DNA of 6,818 bases. Source: an uncultured Christensenella sp. Lineage in GTDB: Bacteria; Bacillota; Clostridia; Christensenellales; UBA1242. Positions within the stretch are counted from its first letter, which is position 1; every line of letters begins with the position of its first letter. Below the pieces are notes generated by a model. It made no database searches. It was given only the letters and a program-made list of their open reading frames with translations, and was not told the origin of the DNA. The stretch is taken from contig CAJLLK010000045.1 in NCBI GenBank assembly GCA_905207515.1, positions 1-6,818 on the forward strand, in the 5' to 3' direction. This document shows, in pieces, positions 1 to 4,510 of this stretch. Both the position numbers and the translations under genes were made by a program.

Positions 1-212
1 CTCTAGGTTTCTCCACTTCGGTTGATATGACAAAATATGGTCGCTGCTGTCATCCAAAGCGAAGTGATAGCGGAGTCGAAGGACCTCTTGAGATTCTTCG
101 ATACAACCTAACGGCTGGCGACGCACCAGCGTCAGGATTACCCGTCAGTGAGTAAGACTGACGTCTTAACAGAATGACAATAGGACCTTGAAGTGACAAA
201 GTGATGTCGAAA
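1..212. repeat. Nested palindromic intergenic repeat, possibly running off the left edge
   Basis: This gene-free stretch is more GC-rich than its surroundings and is full of inverted repeats. TGTCAT at 48-53 is matched by ATGACA at 174-179, which frames an element of about 130 bases. Inside it, TCGAAG (76-81) pairs with CTTCGA (96-101), GACGC (120-124) pairs with GCGTC (129-133) around a 4-base loop, and CGTCAGT (143-149) pairs with ACTGACG (157-163) around a 7-base loop. Another ATGACA lies at 27-32. The wording (GCGGAGTCGAAGGA, GATTCTTCGA, AGAATGACAATAGG) resembles dispersed non-coding repeats found between genes in low-GC Gram-positive genomes. That resemblance is from memory, not from a search. 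The central hairpins (about 110-165) look like extra material inside an otherwise simpler palindrome. No reading frame here looks coding. The exact borders are uncertain. Confidence 0.6.
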
Positions 213-225
213 TGTTGTTTACAAC

Positions 226-254
226 AAAAAAAACAGGATTTTTCCTGTTTTTTT
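226..254 (-). terminator. Rho-independent terminator after the small TPR-like gene
   Basis: ACAGGA (233-238) pairs with TCCTGT (243-248) around a TTTT loop. The stem is extended by a run of A on the left and a run of T on the right, so the structure would work on both strands. It begins 9 bases past the stop codon of the minus-strand gene ending at 263, which fits it as that gene's terminator. It also insulates the gene from the repeat region at 1-212. Confidence 0.85.
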
Positions 255-262
255 ATAAAATT

Positions 263-532
263 TTATCTTTCCAACGAATTTTCTTCAATATTTTCAGGCA
301 AATTTCTCAATTTTTTTCCACAATAAACAATTTTTTCTCCTGCAGCGCCATTGTCAAGTTTTTGCAATTGTTCATCTCCAAAAATTTCTGTTTGAACTTT
401 AGTGAAAACCTTCAAAGCATATTTGAAATAGAACCTGGCAGATTTGAAATCTTTTGCCCTTTCACAGCTTTCGCCCTTATCGACATTTGCACTGCCCAAA
501 GTCATATCTTGCTCATATTGAAATTCGTTCAT
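263..532 (-). CDS. Small hypothetical protein with one TPR-like helical motif
   Basis: I do not recognise this gene as a named family. It encodes about 89 residues from an ATG at 532, or 90 from a TTG at 535. A GGGGTG stretch (542-537) sits just upstream as a possible, non-canonical ribosome binding site and fits the ATG slightly better. The product is soluble, charged and predicted to be helical, with no signal peptide or membrane segment. Counting from the TTG, residues 21-41 follow the spacing of a tetratricopeptide repeat: G21, A33, F37 and A40 match the classical positions G8, A20, F24 and A27. A further helix (about 53-78) and an acidic, Asn/Glu-rich end follow. One TPR-like unit suggests a protein-protein contact role, but this is inference. 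The opposite strand also reads open but gives an implausible Phe-rich protein. It lies downstream of valS on the same strand, with a candidate promoter before it and a strong terminator after it, which supports a real gene. Confidence 0.65.
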   Translation of the reverse strand: MNEFQYEQDMTLGSANVDKGESCERAKDFKSARFYFKYALKVFTKVQTEIFGDEQLQKLDNGAAGEKIVYCGKKLRNLPENIEENSLER

Positions 533-552
533 CAAACACCCCGCGGATTGTC

Positions 553-582
553 ATTGTAACACAAAATTCTCAAAAAAGTAAA
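553..582 (-). promoter_or_regulatory. Candidate sigma-A promoter for the small TPR-like gene
   Basis: Reading the minus strand, a -35 like TTTACT (582-577) and a -10 TACAAT (558-553) are separated by 18 bases. The -10 is preceded by TG plus one base (extended -10). The expected transcript would start about 15 bases before the ATG at 532. This suggests the small gene can be expressed independently of valS. It is a match by eye in AT-rich sequence, so moderate confidence only. Confidence 0.5.
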
Positions 583-583
583 C

Positions 584-608
584 AAAAATGAAGCAAAAAT
601 TCATTTTT
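584..608 (-). terminator. Weak AT-rich hairpin after valS, possible terminator
   Basis: AAAAATGAA (584-592) pairs with TTCATTTTT (600-608) around a 7-base loop, about 60 bases past the valS stop codon. The stem has only two G-C pairs and the T run is short and broken by a G on the minus strand, so it would be a leaky terminator at best. Together with the separate promoter at 553-582 it suggests only partial coupling between valS and the small downstream gene. Confidence 0.3.
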
Positions 609-666
609 TTTGCAAATTTTGTCTTTTTTTGTCACAATTCTATATATTCGCAGATTTTTGAAGATG

Positions 667-3261
667 TTATTCCGCCAAAATTTTTGCCAAAAATTCTTTG
701 TTTTTCTCAAGTTTTTCTTTTTCAGCTTCCACCAATTTTGCTGGCGCTTTTGCCACAAATCCCGCGTTTGAAAGCATCTTTTCACTTCTTTGAATTTCAA
801 ACTTCAGCTCTTCAACCTTCTTTTCTTTTCGCTCAAGCTCTTGAGTTTCGTCCACAAGGTCGCCCATAGGCAAAAAGATGTTGCAAATTGAAGTCAAAAT
901 TTTTGCCGATTTTTCTTTCGGTTCCGCTTTAAGAAGTTTCGTTTGACTGCCGCCTGAAAGTTTGTTGATGATTTCCAAATTTTCAGAAATCAACTTCTTC
1001 TCAGCTATTGGCATAAGATTGATTGAAACTTTTTTGTTGTCAGGAATGCCATATTCGCTTCTGGTCGCTCTTATTGCTTTGATGATGTTGATGATGTTTT
1101 CGAATTTAAGTTCTTTTGTCGTCAATTTTTCGTCAACTTTTGGATATTTTGAAAGCATGATTGTCTCTTCGTGCTTTGGAAGTTCCAAATAAATCTTTTC
1201 GGTGACAAAAGGAATGAAAGGATGAAACAACTTCAAAAGTGTCGTCAAAACATAAAGCAAAATGTTTTGAGTTTTTGCTTTTTTCTCTTTGTCGTCGCCA
1301 TAAAGGTCGAGCTTGCTGACTTCGATATACCAATCGCAGAAAGTTGAAACAGTGAAGTCAATCAAATTTGCCGAAGCCACACCGAGAGCATATTTATCCA
1401 TGTTTTTGGTGGTCGATTTGATCAAATTTTGAAGTTTAGACAAAATCCATTTGTCTTTTTCGTCAAGAACAAAACTGTCGATTGGCTTAACCTTCATGTT
1501 TTCGGTGTTTGATAGAACAAACTTGCTGGCGTTGTAAAGTTTGTTGATAAAAATTTTGCTTTCCTTTGCCTTGTCGGTGCTGTAAGCGATGTCCATGCCC
1601 ATTGATGTGCCGTTGATAAGAGACAGACGCAAACTATCAGTGCCAAATTCGTTTATAACATCAATCGGGTCAATGCCGTTCCCGAGATTTTTTGACATTT
1701 TTCTGCCTTGAATATCTCTGACGATACCGTTTATGACAACTTCTTTGAAAGGCAGTTTCTTTGTGAAGAACAAACCGCTATAAACCATTCTGACAACCCA
1801 GAAAGTTATGATATCATAAGCAGTTATAAGCACATCGGTCGGATAATAATATTTGAAATCAGCGGTTTTTTCTGGCCAACCAAGTGTTGAAAATGGCCAC
1901 AATGCCGAGCTGAACCATGTGTCCAAAACATCTGGGTCTTGAACGATTTTTTTGCTTCCGCATTTTGGACAAACGGTCATTTCGTCTTCACAAGCATCAA
2001 CAAAACCGCAGTCTTGGCAGGTGTAAACCGGAATTCTATGCCCCAGCCACAACTGTCTTGAAATGCACCAATCCTGAATGTTGTTGAGCCAATTCAGATA
2101 TTGTTTTTCATATCGTTTTGGAATAAATTTCAGCTCGCCATTTTTGACAGCGTCAATTGCTGGCTTTGCCAAATCTTTCATTTTGACCCACCACTGTTCA
2201 GAAACTTTTGGCTCGGTCAAACTTCCGCAACGACAACAATGCCCGACTTTGTTTTTATAATTTTCCACCTTAACCAAAACGCCCAAGCGAGAAAGTTCTT
2301 CTTCAATAGGTTTTCTTGCTTCAATTCTGTCCATTCCGGCAAACTTTCCAGCATGCTCGTTGAGTTTTCCGTCGTCATCGATGACAGAAACAATTTCCAG
2401 ATTGTGTCTGAGACCCATGTCATAGTCATTTGGGTCATGCGCTGGCGTGATTTTCACAGCGCCCGTTCCAAAATCCATTTCGCAATATTCATCTGCAATG
2501 ATTGGAATAGGTTTATTGACAATCGGCAAGATAACATTTTTGCCAATCATTGCTTGATAGCGCTTGTCTTTTGGGTTAACAGCCACCGCTGTGTCGCCAA
2601 ACAAGGTTTCAGGTCTGGTTGTCGCCACAACAATTCCGCCGTTGCCCTGTTCGAAACGATAGAGAATGTGCCAAAGCTTTGTGTTTTGGTCTTTATATTC
2701 ATTTTCAATGTCAGAAATTGAACTTTTGCAGTGAGGGCAATAATTTATCACCCTTTTACCTTTGTAAATGTAGCCTTTTTTGTAATATTCAACAAAAGCG
2801 TGTTTGACAGCTCTGTTTAAATTTTCGTCCATTGTGAAAGCACATCTGTCCCAATCGCAAGAAATGCCAAGTTGTTTGAATTGGTCATAAATGGCGTTGC
2901 CATAGTCTTTATACCACTGCCAACCTCTTTCAATAAACTTTTCTCTGCCAACCTGTTCTTTTGTCAAGCCTTCTTTTTCAAGCGCGTCAACAATTTTCGC
3001 TTCTGTGGCGATTGCGGCATGGTCTGTGCCCGGAACCCACAAAGTTTCAAAGCCCTGCATTCTTTTATATCTGACAACAACATCTTGAATGGAGTTGTTG
3101 AGTGCGTGACCGACGTGTGCCCTGCCCGTGACGTTTGGTGGCGGCATGCAAATGCTAAATTTTTTCTTGTTTTTATTTGGCTTTGAAGAAAAATATTTGT
3201 GTTCAAGCCAATTTTGATAAATTTCTTTTTCAAAACTTTGCGGATTATAATTTTTGTCCAT
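667..3261 (-). CDS. valS: Valyl-tRNA synthetase
   Basis: A cytoplasmic class Ia enzyme that joins valine to tRNA-Val with ATP and hydrolyses wrongly made Thr-tRNA-Val. All 864 residues are present, close to the usual bacterial length. The HIGH motif appears as HVGH (49-52) after PPPNVTG. The editing domain lies at about 195-330, with TTRPETLFGDTAV (214-226) and GTGAVKITPAHDPNDY (265-280). CxxC pairs at 175/178 and 342/345 flank it, and a second set at 415/418 and 431/434 forms a zinc ribbon. DVLDTWFSSALWP (444-456) is typical of ValRS. The KMSKS loop reads KMSKN (521-525), an unusual last residue. An anticodon-binding helical domain follows (about 600-760), then a charged coiled-coil tRNA-binding arm (about 800-864), which separates ValRS from IleRS and LeuRS. 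The start ATG has AGGAG (3272-3268) six bases upstream. The gene is transcribed divergently from the lipoprotein gene at 3389 and has its own strong promoter. Confidence 0.98.
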   Translation of the reverse strand: MDKNYNPQSFEKEIYQNWLEHKYFSSKPNKNKKKFSICMPPPNVTGRAHVGHALNNSIQDVVVRYKRMQGFETLWVPGTDHAAIATEAKIVDALEKEGLTKEQVGREKFIERGWQWYKDYGNAIYDQFKQLGISCDWDRCAFTMDENLNRAVKHAFVEYYKKGYIYKGKRVINYCPHCKSSISDIENEYKDQNTKLWHILYRFEQGNGGIVVATTRPETLFGDTAVAVNPKDKRYQAMIGKNVILPIVNKPIPIIADEYCEMDFGTGAVKITPAHDPNDYDMGLRHNLEIVSVIDDDGKLNEHAGKFAGMDRIEARKPIEEELSRLGVLVKVENYKNKVGHCCRCGSLTEPKVSEQWWVKMKDLAKPAIDAVKNGELKFIPKRYEKQYLNWLNNIQDWCISRQLWLGHRIPVYTCQDCGFVDACEDEMTVCPKCGSKKIVQDPDVLDTWFSSALWPFSTLGWPEKTADFKYYYPTDVLITAYDIITFWVVRMVYSGLFFTKKLPFKEVVINGIVRDIQGRKMSKNLGNGIDPIDVINEFGTDSLRLSLINGTSMGMDIAYSTDKAKESKIFINKLYNASKFVLSNTENMKVKPIDSFVLDEKDKWILSKLQNLIKSTTKNMDKYALGVASANLIDFTVSTFCDWYIEVSKLDLYGDDKEKKAKTQNILLYVLTTLLKLFHPFIPFVTEKIYLELPKHEETIMLSKYPKVDEKLTTKELKFENIINIIKAIRATRSEYGIPDNKKVSINLMPIAEKKLISENLEIINKLSGGSQTKLLKAEPKEKSAKILTSICNIFLPMGDLVDETQELERKEKKVEELKFEIQRSEKMLSNAGFVAKAPAKLVEAEKEKLEKNKEFLAKILAE

Positions 3262-3267
3262 AATTTT

Positions 3268-3272
3268 CTCCT
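3268..3272 (-). promoter_or_regulatory. Ribosome binding site of valS
   Basis: AGGAG on the minus strand, six bases before the ATG at 3261-3259. It fixes the start codon of valS; no other in-frame start nearby has a comparable site. Confidence 0.85.
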
Positions 3273-3273
3273 G

Positions 3274-3303
3274 ATTGAAGAATTATACAATAAATTCTTC
3301 AAT
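3274..3303. promoter_or_regulatory. Perfect 11-bp inverted repeat over the valS promoter, candidate operator
   Basis: ATTGAAGAATT at 3274-3284 is repeated as its exact reverse complement AATTCTTCAAT at 3293-3303, with an 8-base spacer. The centres of the arms are 19 bp apart, about two helical turns, as expected for a dimeric repressor. One arm covers most of the -10 and the expected start point of valS; the other lies between -10 and -35. Because the valS start falls at the edge of the dyad, it would largely not be transcribed from that promoter, so a DNA operator is more likely than an RNA hairpin. No regulator can be named from the sequence. Confidence 0.5.
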
Positions 3304-3309
3304 TTTCAA
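3282..3309 (-). promoter_or_regulatory. Sigma-A promoter of valS
   Basis: On the minus strand, TTGAAA (3309-3304) and a perfect TATAAT (3287-3282) are separated by 16 bases. Transcription should start near 3275, giving a leader of only about 14 bases that contains little besides the AGGAG site. Such a leader has no room for a T-box riboswitch, the usual control of valS in many Bacillota. The -10 and spacer are embedded in a perfect inverted repeat listed separately. Confidence 0.75.
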
Positions 3310-3337
3310 AGCATTTTTTCAACTTTAGCTGCGACAG

Positions 3338-3368
3338 TTAAACCAAAATTTGCAATTTGGCATATCAT
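3338..3368 (+). promoter_or_regulatory. Weak candidate promoter for the substrate-binding protein gene
   Basis: TATCAT at 3363-3368 is the best -10-like hexamer upstream of the gene at 3389, but the -35 (TTAAAC, 3338-3343, 19 bases away) is poor. A short imperfect dyad, CCAAA (3343-3347) and TTTGG (3356-3360), lies between them. The gene may need an activator, or its promoter may lie elsewhere in the 127-bp divergent region. Low confidence. Confidence 0.25.
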
Positions 3369-3377
3369 TTATCTTGT

Positions 3378-3384
3378 AAGGAGG
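3378..3384 (+). promoter_or_regulatory. Strong ribosome binding site of the substrate-binding protein gene
   Basis: AAGGAGG, a near-complete anti-16S match, lies four bases before the ATG at 3389. It decides the start codon and predicts efficient translation. Confidence 0.85.
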
Positions 3385-3388
3385 AAAA

Positions 3389-4420
3389 ATGAAAATTTGG
3401 AAAAAACTTAGCATTGTTGGCATGGCTTTGTTACTGGCGGTTTCCACTGGTTTTCTTGTGAGTGGTTGCGGCAAAAAAGACTATAGCAAAATCACATTGA
3501 ACGAAGTGACTCACAGCATTTTCTATGCACCACTTTATGTGGCAATCAACAATGGTTATTTCGAAGACCAAGGTCTGACTGTCACACTTGTCAATGGTGG
3601 TGGTTCAAACAATTCCATGAGCGCTTTGATGAGCGGTTCGGCTGACATGATTTTGGCTGGGCCAGAGACGGTGGTTTACACAAGCCAAGAAGGCGCGTCT
3701 GACAAACCTGTTGTGTTTGGGCAATTGACCACATGCGACGGCTCGTTTATTGTTTCAAAAGAAGATGAACCTGATTTCAAGCTTGAAGATTTGGTCGGCG
3801 AAACAATCATTGGCGGTCGTGAAGGCGGACTTCCAGCAATGACTTTGGAATATATCTTGACGCAAGTTGAAGACTTGGAAATTGGCACGGAAGCAGGCCA
3901 AGTCAATTTGCGAACAGATGTGGCATTTGACCTGACAGCAAGTGTTTGGGAAGCTGATGCAAGCGTGAAGTATTGCACACTTTTTGAGCCAACTGCAACA
4001 AACACAGAAAAAGCTGGCTTAGGTCATGTTGTGGCAAGTTTGGGAGAACTTTCTGGAAGCATTCCATACACCTGCTTTGCTGCGAAAGAGAGTTATATAA
4101 AAGACCATGGCGACATTGTTGAAAAGTTTTTGAGAGCAATTGACGCCGCCTACGAATTTATCGTCACAAGAGACGAAGAAGACGTGGCAAGAGCATTGCT
4201 TCCATCGTTTGATGGCAACACTGTTGAAGAGTTGACTGTGGCAGTCACGCAATACAAAGCTATCAAGGCTTGGAGCGAGGACCGCATTTTGACTGAAGAA
4301 AGCTTCAACAACTTGATGAACGTCATGTTGAACGCTGGTGTTATCACTGAAAGAAGCGAATGGTCAGATGTTGTCGACAACACAATTGCAGCAAAACTTA
4401 AAAACGAAAAAGCGGCATAA
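3389..4420 (+). CDS. ABC transporter substrate-binding lipoprotein, NMT1/SsuA-like
   Basis: The 343-residue product is a solute-binding protein tethered outside the cytoplasmic membrane. Residues 1-27 form a lipoprotein signal: basic start (KIWKK), hydrophobic core, and lipobox LVSGC with Cys27 as the lipid-bearing residue. The mature part starts with a motif typical of the NMT1/THI5-like and nitrate/sulfonate/taurine family, FYAPLYVAINNGYFEDQGL (45-63), followed by a Gly/Ser-rich loop (69-74) and a segment describing a sampled pool, SALMSGSADMILAGPE (78-93). The two-lobe fold continues to about 335. Related proteins bind sulfonates, pyrimidine or thiamine precursors, riboflavin or other small anions and rings; the ligand cannot be read from this sequence. 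It is a single-gene unit, divergent from valS and closed by the terminator at 4448-4478. No permease or ATP-binding subunit is in the window, so it must share a transporter encoded elsewhere or be an orphan. Confidence 0.88.
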   Translation: MKIWKKLSIVGMALLLAVSTGFLVSGCGKKDYSKITLNEVTHSIFYAPLYVAINNGYFEDQGLTVTLVNGGGSNNSMSALMSGSADMILAGPETVVYTSQEGASDKPVVFGQLTTCDGSFIVSKEDEPDFKLEDLVGETIIGGREGGLPAMTLEYILTQVEDLEIGTEAGQVNLRTDVAFDLTASVWEADASVKYCTLFEPTATNTEKAGLGHVVASLGELSGSIPYTCFAAKESYIKDHGDIVEKFLRAIDAAYEFIVTRDEEDVARALLPSFDGNTVEELTVAVTQYKAIKAWSEDRILTEESFNNLMNVMLNAGVITERSEWSDVVDNTIAAKLKNEKAA

Positions 4421-4447
4421 ATTTTTTGAAAATTCAAGGCTAAAAAC

Positions 4448-4478
4448 AAAAAAAAGACCAATTTTTTGGTCTTTTTTT
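4448..4478. terminator. Bidirectional Rho-independent terminator between convergent genes
   Basis: GACCAA (4456-4461) pairs with TTGGTC (4466-4471) around a TTTT loop, with A tracts on the left and T tracts on the right. The symmetry lets it end both the substrate-binding protein gene (stop at 4420) and the minus-strand surface protein gene (stop at 4511). Additional T-rich sequence follows to 4510. It has the same architecture as the terminator at 226-254. Confidence 0.9.
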
Positions 4479-4510
4479 CAATTTTTTTGAGTTTTTTTAA
4501 GAATTTTTTA

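Noticed and set aside
1..212. CRISPR array
   Set aside because: The repeated words are short inverted repeats forming hairpins, not evenly spaced direct repeats with unique spacers.
537..546. GCGGGGTG on the minus strand resembling part of a T-box core
   Set aside because: The order and spacing do not match the T-box antiterminator consensus, it lies at the start of the small gene rather than upstream of valS, and there is no specifier stem. It is better read as a ribosome binding site.
212..559. Plus-strand open frame of 115 residues opposite the small TPR-like gene
   Set aside because: It is dominated by Phe, Ile and Ser from T-rich antisense DNA, has no ribosome binding site, and starts inside a terminator hairpin. 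The minus-strand frame is far more protein-like.
2101..2721. Plus-strand open frame of 206 residues
   Set aside because: It lies wholly antisense to the conserved editing and zinc regions of valS, and its composition (Phe- and Asn-rich) is that of a shadow frame.
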